A DNA stretch of 64,000 bases from Candidatus Kutchimonas denitrificans (GTDB lineage: Bacteria; Gemmatimonadota; Gemmatimonadetes; Palauibacterales; KS3-K002). Below, in pieces: positions 1 through 8,375 of the stretch. The position numbers and the translations under genes are program-made. The stretch's first letter is position 1; every line of letters starts with the position of its first letter. The stretch is from NCBI GenBank assembly GCA_011774835.1, contig JAACAK010000046.1, positions 1 through 64,000 on the forward strand. Direction: 5' to 3'. The notes under the pieces are model-generated. The model saw nothing but the letters and a program-made list of their open reading frames with translations. It did not search any database and was not told the DNA's origin.

Positions 1-272
1 GTCTTCTGACTGGCAGGTGACGACGACCTCCAACCCGCCGTCGTCCTTTACCGTCCATCTGCCCCAGATGATCTTCTCTTCGCCGATTTTCGGCCTCCGT
101 GCCCGTCGTTACATGACCGCACCGGCCAAGAGGGTAAGGGCTCGATATCGTGCCGTCCAGTGCCGAGGAACGCCGGAACCGGCTCGTGGGTAGTAATTTC
201 GCCCGCCTCGCATCTGTCCTCCCGGACGCTCGCCACCGGGCCACTACAGCTTCACACCAAAGGAGAGAACCG

Positions 273-848
273 ATGCGAACCCTCAACCTGCGTCTCGCCA
301 GCGTCCTCTTGGCGGCGGCGTTTCTCGGCTGTGGTGGTGACTCTACGGGCACCGACGGCGAAGCGATGACCGAGGAGGCAGCGGCGGTCATGGCGGGCGA
401 GATTCTCGGTGCCCTGGTCGGCGCCCTCGATTCACCCAGCGGAGCCCCCGCGCCGTCCGCGCCGGTGGCGATCAACGTCCAGTATTCGCACAGACACTTC
501 TGCCCCGCCGCCGGCCACGTCGATGTCAGCGGCAGTCTGACCGGGTCTTTCGACTCCGAGACCGGCTCTGGCTCCGCCTGGCTGCAGGTCCTCGCAACGC
601 TCACCGATTGCACATTCGAGGTGAACGGGATAGCCAGCGTCCTCAACGGCGATCCCTATCTGTCGACGACCGGCTCGTTCACCTGGCTCAACGGTGCGCC
701 GGCGACGCAGCAGTCCATCGACATCGGTGGAGCGCTGGACCGCGACGGGCAGTTCTGCGCCATCAATCTCAGCGTCATCTACTCGATTGACGGGACGACG
801 ACCTACAGCGGTACGGTGTGCGGGTACTCGATCAACGGCAGCGTCTGA
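273..848 (+). CDS. Putative small lipoprotein of unknown function
   Basis: Predicted 191-residue exported protein. The ATG at 273 is chosen because AAAGGAGA lies just upstream and a signal sequence follows at once: MRTLNLR, then a hydrophobic run ending in FLGC with Cys20, which looks like a lipobox, although -3 is Phe rather than Leu. A start at 150 would bury this signal 42 residues inside. The mature part is Gly/Ser/Thr rich and has four further cysteines, enough for two disulfides, consistent with a periplasmic or surface location. I recognise no family. It stands alone and converges on hisA. Confidence is good that it is a real exported protein; function is unknown. Confidence 0.7.
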   Translation: MRTLNLRLASVLLAAAFLGCGGDSTGTDGEAMTEEAAAVMAGEILGALVGALDSPSGAPAPSAPVAINVQYSHRHFCPAAGHVDVSGSLTGSFDSETGSGSAWLQVLATLTDCTFEVNGIASVLNGDPYLSTTGSFTWLNGAPATQQSIDIGGALDRDGQFCAINLSVIYSIDGTTTYSGTVCGYSINGSV

Positions 849-877
849 GCTGAGGCGCGGCGAGTTTCCGTTCGGGG

Positions 878-908
878 GCGGCGGCACGGGCCGGGGTTGG
901 GCCGCCGC
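878..908. other. GC-rich hairpin between convergent genes
   Basis: GCGGCGGC (878-885) and GCCGCCGC (901-908) are perfect inverted arms around a 15-nt loop, between the stop of the lipoprotein gene and the stop of hisA. No T-run follows on either strand, so it is not a standard intrinsic terminator. Its position between convergent genes still suggests a role in ending or stabilising transcripts. Confidence 0.35.
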
Positions 909-941
909 GAGCCCCTCGAGCTCTGCCACACCAGCGGCTGC

Positions 942-1661
942 TCACACGCCGCCGGCCGCGACGTTCGCTTCGGCGATGGTGAGGATCCCACCGTAGAAGG
1001 CGCTGCCGATGATGCATCCCGCGGCGCCGGCGTCACGTATCCGCTCGATATCCTCCAGGGTCGCCACTCCTCCCGAGATGACGACCCTGAACCCTTCCGC
1101 CACCATCTGCGTCGTCAGCTCCTGGTTGGGGCCGATGAGTATCCCGTCGCGCGTCACATCGGTGCACACCAGCCAGCGTACGTTCAGAGCCCTCAGTTTC
1201 TCGAGCACCTGCTCCACCGTCCGTGCCGACTCCGACTCCCGCCCCTGGACGACCAGCTTGCCATCCCGCATGTCCAGCGCCGCCGCGACGCGATCCGGGT
1301 CCCATCCCTCCAGCACCTTCTGGAGCAGCCGGGGGTCCTCCGCGGCGGCCGTGCCGAGGACGATACGGTCAACCCCGGCCTTCAGCAGCCGCGAGGCGAG
1401 GGCGAAGGTCCGGATGCCGCCTCCCACCTGGAGCGGAACGCTCACCACCTCTCGGATCCGGTAAATCCAGTCGAGGTTCCGGGCCTTGCCGAGTCGCGCC
1501 CCGTCCAGGTCGACGATGTGAAGACCCAGCGCGCCGCCCTCGACGAAGGACCGGGCCACGCTGACCGGATCCTCCGAGTGCACGGTGGCCTCGTCGAACC
1601 GACCCTGCCGCAAGCGCACGCAGCGGCCGTCCAGCAGATCGATGGCCGGGTAGACTAGCAT
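942..1661 (-). CDS. hisA: Phosphoribosylformimino-5-aminoimidazole carboxamide ribotide isomerase (HisA)
   Basis: Cytoplasmic (beta/alpha)8 enzyme of histidine biosynthesis that opens the ribose ring of ProFAR by an Amadori rearrangement, giving PRFAR for HisFH. The start at 1661 yields 239 residues beginning MLVYPAIDLLDG, the usual length and N-terminus; 32 further residues are open upstream but look unlike the family. Visible features: catalytic Asp8 in PAIDLLDG and a second acidic residue at Asp130, and phosphate-binding loops VGGGIR (about 79-84), ISGGVA (195-200) and IIGSAFY (217-223). No other his biosynthesis gene is adjacent, which is unusual because hisA normally sits between hisH and hisF. 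The next gene, transcribed divergently, is the catabolic hutH. Confidence 0.93.
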   Translation of the reverse strand: MLVYPAIDLLDGRCVRLRQGRFDEATVHSEDPVSVARSFVEGGALGLHIVDLDGARLGKARNLDWIYRIREVVSVPLQVGGGIRTFALASRLLKAGVDRIVLGTAAAEDPRLLQKVLEGWDPDRVAAALDMRDGKLVVQGRESESARTVEQVLEKLRALNVRWLVCTDVTRDGILIGPNQELTTQMVAEGFRVVISGGVATLEDIERIRDAGAAGCIIGSAFYGGILTIAEANVAAGGV

Positions 1662-1822
1662 CGCTGCGGGACGCGGACGCCTGGAATCGAAATGGCAGCC
1701 TCCGACCTTTGAAACGAGCAACGCCCGCTGCGTGAGAACGGGCGAAACGGACTTCACGGCCCCCGGGTCTGTCGGTCGGTCCTGCGATCCGACAGGCCGG
1801 ACGTAGAGAGGATGATTTCTTC

Positions 1823-1851
1823 AGCATGCCGCACCCTTGACCCCCTGTCAA
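1823..1851 (-). promoter_or_regulatory. Possible sigma70-type promoter for hisA
   Basis: On the minus strand a perfect -35 TTGACA (complement of 1846-1851) is followed after 17 nt by CATGCT (complement of 1823-1828), a weak -10. It points to hisA with a leader of about 155 nt. The -35 and spacing are good but the -10 is poor. Confidence 0.4.
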
Positions 1852-1868
1852 GCCACGCTCACCCTTAA

Positions 1869-1977
1869 TCGTACTCGTACTCCTACCCGTGATCGTACCC
1901 GTACTCCTACTCGAACCAGACCGGTGCTAGATTCGAGTACGGGTAGGAGACGGGTACGGTCGCCTGCACGAGTACGA
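1869..1977. repeat. 109-bp imperfect palindrome built of GTACTCGTAC-type units
   Basis: The 347-base gap between hisA and hutH holds a long interrupted palindrome. The outer arms TCGTACTCGT (1869-1878) and ACGAGTACGA (1968-1977) are perfect complements. Inside them, variants of CGTACCCGTACTCCTAC on the left pair with GAGTACGGGTAGGAGACGGG on the right. The left arm is itself a set of short near-direct repeats (gtactcctac and gtaccc units). It could fold into one long RNA or DNA hairpin just ahead of the hutH ribosome-binding site. It resembles intergenic palindromic repeat families more than a single operator. Confidence 0.6.
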
Positions 1978-2008
1978 TGCGGGTCAAGAAACGGCTCGGG
2001 AGGGATGG

Positions 2009-3532
2009 ATGCTCGAGATCGATGGTCACAATCTCGCTCTGGAGGACGTCCAAAGGGTGGCCAGCGGCCGCGAGCGCGAGGTCAGGCTCGCCGCTGCCGC
2101 GCGATCGGCGATCGACGCGTCGCGCCGCGTGATCGAGGAGGCCCTCGAGGGGGGCGAGCCCGTGTACGGCGTGACCACGGGTTTCGGCCGCCTGTCCGAG
2201 GTGGCGGTACCGCCCGAACGTCGACTCGAGATGCAGGAGAATTTGATTCGAAGCCACGCCAGTGGGTTCGGGCAACCGTTGGGCCGCGAGATCAGCCGGG
2301 CTGTCGTGCTGCTGCGCGCCAACTCGCTGGCTCGGGGCAACTCGGGTATCAGACGCCAGGTGGTCGAGCTGTTGCTGGAAACCCTGGCCCATGGCATAGA
2401 CCCCGTGATCCCCGAGTTCGGGTCGGTGGGTGCGAGCGGAGATCTGGCGCCGCTTGCCCACGTCGCCCTCTGCCTCATCGGTGAAGGAACCGTCCACGGA
2501 GACGTTGAGTCGGAAGCCGCGGGCCGGGCGCTGGAACGAGCGGGGCTACAGCCGGTCCGATTGCGGGAGAAGGAAGGGCTGGCCCTGATCAACGGCACCC
2601 AGGCCACCACAGCTCAGGGCGTCCTCGCGACCCTGCGCGCCGAGGACGCGATAGAGACGGCGGAACTGGCCGGCGCCATGTCACTCGAAGGGTTGATGGG
2701 CACGCCGACGCCCTTCGATGAGCGGGTCCACCTCAGCCGCCCACACGCCGGGCAGATCACCAGCGCGGCTCGCCTGCGGGCGCTCCTCGCCGAGAGCGAG
2801 ATTCGGGAAGCGCATCGGCACGGCGATCCTCGCGTCCACGACGCCTATTCTCTGCGCTGCATGCCACAGGTCCATGGCGCCGCCCGTGAGGTGCTGACGT
2901 TCGTGCGACAGGTGCTTCAGGTCGAAATCAACAGCTCGACCGACAACCCTCTTGTCTTCGCCGAGGCCGGGGACGTCGTGAGCGCCGGGAATTTCCACGC
3001 TCAGCTGCCCGCACAGGCTCTCGACTTCCTGACCATCGCCTGCACCGATCTCGCCTCGATCAGCCTGCAGAGAGTCGAACGCCTGCTCAACCCCGATCTC
3101 TCTGGCCTGCCGCCGTTTCTCGCCGGCGAGCCCGGTGTGGAGTCCGGGTTCATGATCGCCCAGGTCGCGGCCGTCGACGTACTGTCCGAGCTTCGCGTGC
3201 TGTCGCACCCGGCGAGCGTCGATTCGGTGACGACCAGCGCGAACAAGGAGGATCACGTCTCGATGGGCATGGAGTCGGCGCGCAAAGCCTGGCGTGCGGT
3301 TTCTTGTCTGCAATACGTGCTGGCGGTGGAGCTGATGTGCGCCGCTCAGGCCCTCGACCTGCTGAAGCCGCTGCGACCGGGGGTTGGTGTCCTGGCCGGG
3401 TATGAGCTGGTGCGCCAGCACGTCGAGCCACTCGCCGGTGACCGGGTGCTCGGTGGCGACGTCGAGGCGCTCAAGCGGCTCGTCGACGAAGGAGCCTTCA
3501 GGGACATCGTGAGGGGGCTCGCGGGGTCGTGA
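2009..3532 (+). CDS. hutH: Histidine ammonia-lyase
   Basis: Converts L-histidine to trans-urocanate and ammonia, the first step of histidine breakdown. The 507-residue length is typical. The Ala-Ser-Gly triad at about 142-144 in GSVGASGDLAPL forms the autocatalytic MIO electrophile, and Tyr53 lies in the conserved YGVTTGFG. Later family blocks such as STDNP and SVGASGD-adjacent helices are intact. Two nearby ATGs exist (2005 and 2009); only 2009 is in frame and it has GGGAGGG immediately upstream. No hutU, hutI or hutG follows, so any pathway partners lie elsewhere. It neighbours the biosynthetic hisA but is divergent from it. Related aromatic lyases (PAL/TAL) share the MIO fold; the overall sequence reads as HutH. 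Confidence 0.93.
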   Translation: MLEIDGHNLALEDVQRVASGREREVRLAAAARSAIDASRRVIEEALEGGEPVYGVTTGFGRLSEVAVPPERRLEMQENLIRSHASGFGQPLGREISRAVVLLRANSLARGNSGIRRQVVELLLETLAHGIDPVIPEFGSVGASGDLAPLAHVALCLIGEGTVHGDVESEAAGRALERAGLQPVRLREKEGLALINGTQATTAQGVLATLRAEDAIETAELAGAMSLEGLMGTPTPFDERVHLSRPHAGQITSAARLRALLAESEIREAHRHGDPRVHDAYSLRCMPQVHGAAREVLTFVRQVLQVEINSSTDNPLVFAEAGDVVSAGNFHAQLPAQALDFLTIACTDLASISLQRVERLLNPDLSGLPPFLAGEPGVESGFMIAQVAAVDVLSELRVLSHPASVDSVTTSANKEDHVSMGMESARKAWRAVSCLQYVLAVELMCAAQALDLLKPLRPGVGVLAGYELVRQHVEPLAGDRVLGGDVEALKRLVDEGAFRDIVRGLAGS

Positions 3533-3643
3533 ATGGAGAAGCGCGCGAAACAGCCGGTTCTTCGGGCTCGTAGGACCACTCGAGGCCGCTGACGGCCTCA
3601 TCGAGTTCACAGCGAATAAACGCCACCGATATAACCGATATAC

Positions 3644-3904
3644 ATGAATCTTGTCGCCTGGATCATTTTCGGCTTCATCGCCGGCACGATCGCCAAGATG
3701 CTCCATCCTGGCCGCGACCCCGGCGGCTGTATCGTCACGATCCTGTTGGGAGTCGGCGGGGCGATGGTCGGCGGCTGGATCGGCACCCGGCTGGGCTGGG
3801 GTGGGGTCGACGAATGGTCGTGGCGGGCTCTCGGATTGGCGGTGATGGGATCGCTGGCGATCCTTATCGCTTTCCGAATTCTATTTGGCAAGAGAAGGGA
3901 CTGA
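3644..3904 (+). CDS. GlsB/YeaQ/YmgE-type small membrane protein
   Basis: An 86-residue protein with three hydrophobic segments (about residues 2-18, 30-47 and 63-81) separated by short polar turns and ending in a basic GKRRD tail. The glycine-rich pattern IIFGFIAGTIAK ... GGCIVTILLGVGGAMVGGWIGTRLG is characteristic of the transglycosylase-associated / GlsB stress family found in many bacterial inner membranes. The molecular function of the family is not established; members are often stress induced. It is a single gene, 110 bases after hutH and 280 bases before the prepilin-like operon. Confidence 0.85.
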   Translation: MNLVAWIIFGFIAGTIAKMLHPGRDPGGCIVTILLGVGGAMVGGWIGTRLGWGGVDEWSWRALGLAVMGSLAILIAFRILFGKRRD

Positions 3905-4032
3905 CGTCGACTCCCAACGGTCAACCTGACCGCCATCGCGGCCCGCGCCGGGCCGACGTTCGCATCCTTCGATCTCACAATCGGTTAGGCGAACCGGACC
4001 CTCTCCCAGCCGCACACCTGCCGTCGTAAACA

Positions 4033-4069
4033 TTTGCGGTCAAAATGCAAAGGTTTGCCGGTCATAATG
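4033..4069 (+). promoter_or_regulatory. Two direct repeats upstream of the prepilin-like operon
   Basis: TTTGCGGTCAAAATG (4033-4047) and TTTGCCGGTCATAATG (4054-4069) repeat with starts 21 nt apart, about two helical turns, roughly 115-150 nt before the first prepilin-like gene. The second copy contains CATAAT, which could serve as a -10. The arrangement suggests a regulator site pair or a promoter with an overlapping operator. A related GCGGTCAAA motif occurs near the pilin gene at 14.8 kb. No experimentally defined motif is claimed. Confidence 0.35.
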
Positions 4070-4184
4070 TCGGCCCGTTCTCTAAGTCATTGCATGGCAA
4101 CATCTGCTCGATGGCACGAAGATGGCATTGTGACCGAGACCCAGACCCGTCGAAACGACCCGCGAGGAAAGGGATTCGAAGCGG

Positions 4185-4610
4185 ATGCTGTGGGTAAATG
4201 GCAGGAGAGGATACACGCTGGTGGACATGACCGTGGTACTGATCATCATCGGCGCCGTCCTGTCCATGAGCGCCCCGCTGAGCCGACGGGTGATCGCGAA
4301 CTACCAGCTGAACACGGCGGTGCAAACGCTGACTTCGGACCTGGCGCAGACGAAGATCCGGGCGATCCAGGCGAACGAGGTGTCGACGGTGAAGCTCGAG
4401 TCCGAGAGCTACTACCGGGCCGCCGGCCATCCGCGCGAGCTGCCGGGGATGGTGAAGTTCGACGGGTCGAGCAGCGACTCGGTGGCGTTCAACGGTCTGG
4501 GTGCAGTGACCGACGGGACGGCCCATGCCTTCCTGCTGGTGAACACGTACGGCGAGACGAGGGAAGTGCGGATCTATGCCGCCGGCGGCCACGAGGTGAG
4601 GAAGCCGTGA
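4185..4610 (+). CDS. GspH/FimT-like prepilin-type protein
   Basis: A 141-residue minor pseudopilin candidate. It has a nine-residue basic leader ending in Gly, then Y-T-L-V-D and a 20-residue hydrophobic helix, the type III signal processed by prepilin peptidase. The usual Glu at mature position 5 is Asp. Family knowledge suggests GspH/FimT-like proteins sit at the tip of a type IV pilus or type II secretion pseudopilus. The ATG at 4185 has GAGGAAAGGG upstream. It is the first gene of a five-gene set of prepilin-like proteins and overlaps the next gene at GTGA. The assembly ATPase, PilC-like platform and secretin are not nearby, so pilus versus secretion cannot be decided here. Confidence 0.75.
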   Translation: MLWVNGRRGYTLVDMTVVLIIIGAVLSMSAPLSRRVIANYQLNTAVQTLTSDLAQTKIRAIQANEVSTVKLESESYYRAAGHPRELPGMVKFDGSSSDSVAFNGLGAVTDGTAHAFLLVNTYGETREVRIYAAGGHEVRKP

Positions 4611-5014
4611 GACAGCGAGATGGATTTACCCTGGTAGAGCTGGTCGTCTCACTGGTGATCTTCGCCTTCGGCGTGCTGGCCGGTGCTGCGCTGTTGGGCA
4701 CCGGTCACAAGTGGGAGGGGCAGGCCGAGCTGGAGACGCAGCTGACCGTTGCAGGCGAGATGAAGATCGAGCAGCTGAAGGCCATCGCCGGGACGGATCT
4801 TCCTGACACCGTTGCCCTGGTTCCCGGCGGTGGCCTCGAGTCGAACGTAGCCGGCTACTTCGACGCCGTGGAGATCGACGCTAGGACCTTCCGGCGGCGC
4901 TGGCGGGTGGAGCCGGGCCCGGCCGGTACACGGCAGGTGGTGGTTCGGGTGGTGCCGTTGATACCCCCGGCCGGGGGCCGGGCTGAACTGTGGACCAACG
5001 TGATCCATGAATAG
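4607..5014 (+). CDS. PilV/GspI-like prepilin-type protein
   Basis: A 135-residue protein starting at GTG 4607, which overlaps the previous stop (GTGA). The short leader VRQRDG is followed by FTLVELVVSLVIFAFGVLAG, a canonical class III signal with Glu at mature position 5. The remainder is a small globular domain without recognisable repeats. Length and N-terminus fit PilV/GspI-type minor pilins, which prime pilus or pseudopilus assembly. The frame is open upstream to 4034, but that stretch runs through the preceding gene and lacks pilin features, so the late start is preferred. Confidence 0.75.
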   Translation: MRQRDGFTLVELVVSLVIFAFGVLAGAALLGTGHKWEGQAELETQLTVAGEMKIEQLKAIAGTDLPDTVALVPGGGLESNVAGYFDAVEIDARTFRRRWRVEPGPAGTRQVVVRVVPLIPPAGGRAELWTNVIHE

Positions 5015-5618
5015 CCTCACCGAGATCAAGGCCGAGTCCCGACGAGTGGCGGGGTTCAGCACGCTGGGGATGATCGTCGCCCTCCTGTTGCTGGGTGTCC
5101 TACTTGCGCCGATGCTGGGCACGATCATCGCCGCGCAAGACGGCTTCGTGGATAGTCGCGAGCGGGCGCGAGCGGTCGGCAACGTCCGCTACGCCCATCT
5201 CGCGCTCACGCGATACATGCGCCTGGCCGGCAGCAGCCCGGTCGGGCTGCCTTTGCCGGGGATCGATCCGGACCCCGACGCGAACGGGGCCTTCGACGAT
5301 GTGAGGCTGCGCGCCGACTACAACCCGCCGGACGGCGACACCGATGATCTCGGCGAAGACCTCACGTTCTATGTGGCGGCCGACACGATGTACGTGCAGA
5401 CGGGCGGTGAAGATGACACGACCGAGCCCTATCTCATCGGTGTCGATTCGCTGGCTTTTGAATACTTCGATCGCTACGGCGTGCTGATCACCGATCCGGA
5501 CAAGGTCGGCACCCACGCGATCTCCGCCGCCGTGACCATCCGTGCCGTCGGGGAGCGAAGCTTCGAACCGACCGAGCGCTTGATCCACGGTGAAGTCCGC
5601 CTGCGTAACGGGAAGTGA
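5007..5618 (+). CDS. PilW-like prepilin-type protein lacking Glu5
   Basis: A 203-residue protein, overlapping the previous gene by 8 bases. A 16-residue leader ends RRVAG and is followed by FSTLGMIVALLLLGVLLAP, a hydrophobic helix of the pilin type but with Gly at mature position 5 instead of Glu. The middle carries acidic loops with Asp-rich repeats (DPDPDANGAFDD, DGDTDDLGED) that resemble calcium-binding loops. The order after GspH- and GspI-like genes and before PilX-like genes matches minor pilin operons, supporting a PilW/GspJ role. Loss of Glu5 is rare among pilins and may affect methylation or packing. Confidence 0.65.
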   Translation: MNSLTEIKAESRRVAGFSTLGMIVALLLLGVLLAPMLGTIIAAQDGFVDSRERARAVGNVRYAHLALTRYMRLAGSSPVGLPLPGIDPDPDANGAFDDVRLRADYNPPDGDTDDLGEDLTFYVAADTMYVQTGGEDDTTEPYLIGVDSLAFEYFDRYGVLITDPDKVGTHAISAAVTIRAVGERSFEPTERLIHGEVRLRNGK

Positions 5619-5623
5619 TCGCC

Positions 5624-6943
5624 ATGTCGACCAGGATGATTCGGAACGAAACAGGACTCGCGCTGCTGGCCGTGCTGCTGGCCATGGCGCTCCTCACGGC
5701 GATCGGCGCCGCGCTCACCGCGGTCGGGATCGTCGAGTACCGGACCTCCCTCAACCATCGCTCGGCGACCCGGGCTCTGCTCCTCGCCGATGGTGGAGCG
5801 ACCCACGCCCTGGGGCTGATGCGAGGTCCGCTCGCCGGCTACACCTACACCGACATCATTCTCGGCGCTGACAGGACCCCCAACACCGCGGACGACGGTC
5901 TGCTGGACGGGTTCCTGGGCCTCGACAGCGACGACGCGCTTCCCGATGGCGGCGTCACTCTGCCGCACGGCCGCTACTCGGTCCGGATCGTGAACGACGA
6001 TGGGGACCCTAGCGGTGACCCGTACATCGATACGAACAACCGGTTCATCGCCCTCTGCCGTGGCGAGACACCGGATGGCGGCGTGGCCGAGGTACGGGTG
6101 ATGCTGGCCGCGCCGAGCTACCCGGCCGTGGCCACCCGGGGGGACCTGTACGTACCGGGCGACCCCGCGGTGCTGGGCCGTCCGGGGAAGTGCGGGGGCG
6201 TTCACGCCAACCGGGTGATCTCGGTGAGCGGGCACCCGATCATCGACGGGGGCGTGACCGCGACCGAGGACGTCATCGTCTCCGGTACGATCTACGACTC
6301 GTTCGGAAACATCGTGGAGCCTGCGTACGCGCCGCCGATAGAGATCCCGGACTACGAGCCGATGGATTACTGCGCGTCGGCGGACTTCGTGCTGCGGGAC
6401 AAAAAGATTTATGTCACCGGTCCACCGGAGGAAATGTATCCGTTGAACCCTGGCAAATTTTCCGGCTGGCAGTGGGACACGGAGGAGAGCGCGTACGTTC
6501 TTAACGCCAGCGATGCGGTGGAAGGGACCGTCTGTGCCGACGGCAACATCAAGGTGAACGGAAACCTGGGGAGCACCGGTGATCCCTTCAATATCTCGTT
6601 CCTCGCGACCGGCTCCGTCCAGCTTGGTGGTACGCCGATTATCGAGGCGGCGCACCCCGACGGCATCCTGGTGATGGCCGGGGGCGACGCCCAGCTGGGT
6701 GGTAACCTGTCGGGCTCCACGCCCTATTACGCCGGTATGATCTACGCTGGCGCCCAGTGCCAGGTGAACGGTAACCCTCTCGTCGAAGGCCATATCGTGT
6801 GCGCCGATAACGAGGACCCGTACGGGGCGAACGACCTCTTCGACGACAACAAGATCAACGGTACGCCCACCATCAACTACGACTGCTCCGGCGTGCAGAG
6901 GCGCACGCTGATGGCCGCCTGGTGGGAATCCCGGACGCTCTAA
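5624..6943 (+). CDS. PilX-like prepilin-domain protein, copy 1
   Basis: About 439 residues. The N-terminus STRMIRNETG precedes a hydrophobic stretch LALLAVLLAMALLTAIGAAL, the PilX/GspK-like membrane anchor. The helix continues with EYRTSLNHRSATRAL. The long C-terminal part is beta-rich, with blocks CRGETPDGG, AGAQCQ and a closing YDCSGVQRR...WWESR. ATG 5624 has GGAAG upstream; GTG 5615, which overlaps the previous stop, is an alternative. The C-terminal region is predicted to be extracytoplasmic and contains a few cysteines that could pair. It is closely similar along its length to the next gene, showing a tandem duplication. Likely a pilus-tip or adhesin-like minor pilin; exact function unknown. 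Confidence 0.7.
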   Translation: MSTRMIRNETGLALLAVLLAMALLTAIGAALTAVGIVEYRTSLNHRSATRALLLADGGATHALGLMRGPLAGYTYTDIILGADRTPNTADDGLLDGFLGLDSDDALPDGGVTLPHGRYSVRIVNDDGDPSGDPYIDTNNRFIALCRGETPDGGVAEVRVMLAAPSYPAVATRGDLYVPGDPAVLGRPGKCGGVHANRVISVSGHPIIDGGVTATEDVIVSGTIYDSFGNIVEPAYAPPIEIPDYEPMDYCASADFVLRDKKIYVTGPPEEMYPLNPGKFSGWQWDTEESAYVLNASDAVEGTVCADGNIKVNGNLGSTGDPFNISFLATGSVQLGGTPIIEAAHPDGILVMAGGDAQLGGNLSGSTPYYAGMIYAGAQCQVNGNPLVEGHIVCADNEDPYGANDLFDDNKINGTPTINYDCSGVQRRTLMAAWWESRTL

Positions 6944-6969
6944 TTCTGCTATAAGCTAGAGAGCCCGCC

Positions 6970-8286
6970 ATGGACGCCGCGCGATGCCCATACCGTGAGA
7001 GCGAGTCGGGCATCGCGCTCATCGCCGTCCTGCTGGCCATGGCGTTGATTACCGTCATCGGCGCCGCGCTCACCGCCGTCGGCGTGGTCGAGTACCGCGC
7101 TTCGATCAATCATCGGTCCGCGAGCCAGGCCCTGCAGCTCGCCGACGCCGGCGCGATCCACGCGCTGGCGGCGATGCGCGGACCGCTCAGCCAGCTTAGC
7201 TACAGCGATCTATTGAGAGGCCACGATGGTCTCGCCGGAACCGCGGACGACGGCGTGCTCGACGGGTTCGGTCTCGACGAGTTCGATGCCTTGCCCGATA
7301 CCGGCGTGCTGTTGGGCGGCGGGCGCTACTACGTGAAGCTGCAGAACGACGATGCCGATCCCAGCGGTGACCCGACAACCGATCAGAACGACCGGGTTGT
7401 CGCGGTATGCCGCGGCGAAACGCCCGACGGCGGCAAAGCGGAGGTCAGGATCGTACTGGCCGCGCCGGCGTTCCCCGCGATCGTCAGCAACGGCGACCTG
7501 CTGCTGCCCGGCAACCCCGATGTCCTGGGTCCCTGCGCCGGCGTACACGCCAACAAAACCCTTACGGCGCTCGGATCCCCGGTTGTCGATGGAACGGTTA
7601 CCGCGTCGGACACGGTCATCTTGAGCGGCACGATCCGTGACGCCTTCGGATATGTGGTGACGCCGGGTTACGGGCCACCGGTGGAAGTGCCGGAGTACGA
7701 TATAGACGAGCACTGCGAAGAGGCGGAGTACTTGCTCCACAACGGCTGGGTGGTCACGGTCGGGCCGCCCCGCGACAGCGCGGAAGCGAAGGGTGCGGGT
7801 CACCTCGGCTGGAAGTGGCAATCATCGACGGATACCTACACGCTGTCGGGGAGCCAGGCGGTCACCGGCACGCACTGCGTGATCGGAAACGTCGAGCTGA
7901 ACGGCAACGCCGGGAGCGCAGGAAACCCGCTGCAGATCAGCCTGCTGGCCACCGGGTCCGTGCAGGTGACGGGCAATCCCAGAATCACGGCCGACCATTC
8001 CGAAGGGATATTGATTTTGGCGGAGGGGGACGTCGAGATCGGCGGGGTCGCGTCGGGAAGCACGCCGTCCTATTCCGGTCTGGTCTACGCCGGCGCCCAG
8101 TGCCAGATGCACGGTACGCCCAGCGTCGACGGACATATCCTCTGCTACGATGCCGGGGATCCGGTCGGTGCGGCCGACATCACCATCGGCAACGAGTTCA
8201 ACGGGACACCGACCGTGACCTACGACTGCTCGGGAGTGCGGCGAAGCACGATGATCGCGTCCTGGTGGGAGTCCCGGGCCCGGTGA
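6970..8286 (+). CDS. PilX-like prepilin-domain protein, copy 2
   Basis: A 438-residue paralogue of the preceding gene. Shared blocks include the anchor ALIAVLLAMALITVIGAAL, EYRASINHRSASQAL, DPSGDP, CRGETPDGGKAEVR, GVHANK, LLATGSVQ, AGAQCQ and NGTPTVTYDCSGVRR..WWESR. Differences are concentrated in the central region, which suggests divergence of the exposed surface after duplication. Start ATG 6970 follows the previous stop by 26 bases and gives a 14-residue leader ending in Gly. It is the last gene of the prepilin-like operon and is followed by a probable terminator. No PilY1-like gene follows, unlike many pilX operons. Confidence 0.7.
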   Translation: MDAARCPYRESESGIALIAVLLAMALITVIGAALTAVGVVEYRASINHRSASQALQLADAGAIHALAAMRGPLSQLSYSDLLRGHDGLAGTADDGVLDGFGLDEFDALPDTGVLLGGGRYYVKLQNDDADPSGDPTTDQNDRVVAVCRGETPDGGKAEVRIVLAAPAFPAIVSNGDLLLPGNPDVLGPCAGVHANKTLTALGSPVVDGTVTASDTVILSGTIRDAFGYVVTPGYGPPVEVPEYDIDEHCEEAEYLLHNGWVVTVGPPRDSAEAKGAGHLGWKWQSSTDTYTLSGSQAVTGTHCVIGNVELNGNAGSAGNPLQISLLATGSVQVTGNPRITADHSEGILILAEGDVEIGGVASGSTPSYSGLVYAGAQCQMHGTPSVDGHILCYDAGDPVGAADITIGNEFNGTPTVTYDCSGVRRSTMIASWWESRAR

Positions 8287-8375
8287 GTCGGGACGCGAAC
8301 GAGATCCATCGGGGCACGAACGAGATCTTCACGAGCGAGATCCGATAGAAGCTTTCCTACCCGCCAAGTCGAAAC

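Noticed and set aside
1-272. Minus-strand reading with IIWGRWTVKDDGG-like residues near the left edge
   Set aside because: The frame has an in-frame stop upstream near 105-107 and no start codon before the window edge, so it cannot be called a gene. Nothing else is supported in 1-272.
4034-4606. N-terminal extension of the PilV/GspI-like gene
   Set aside because: It would run through the first prepilin-like gene and would place the prepilin signal about 190 residues inside the protein.
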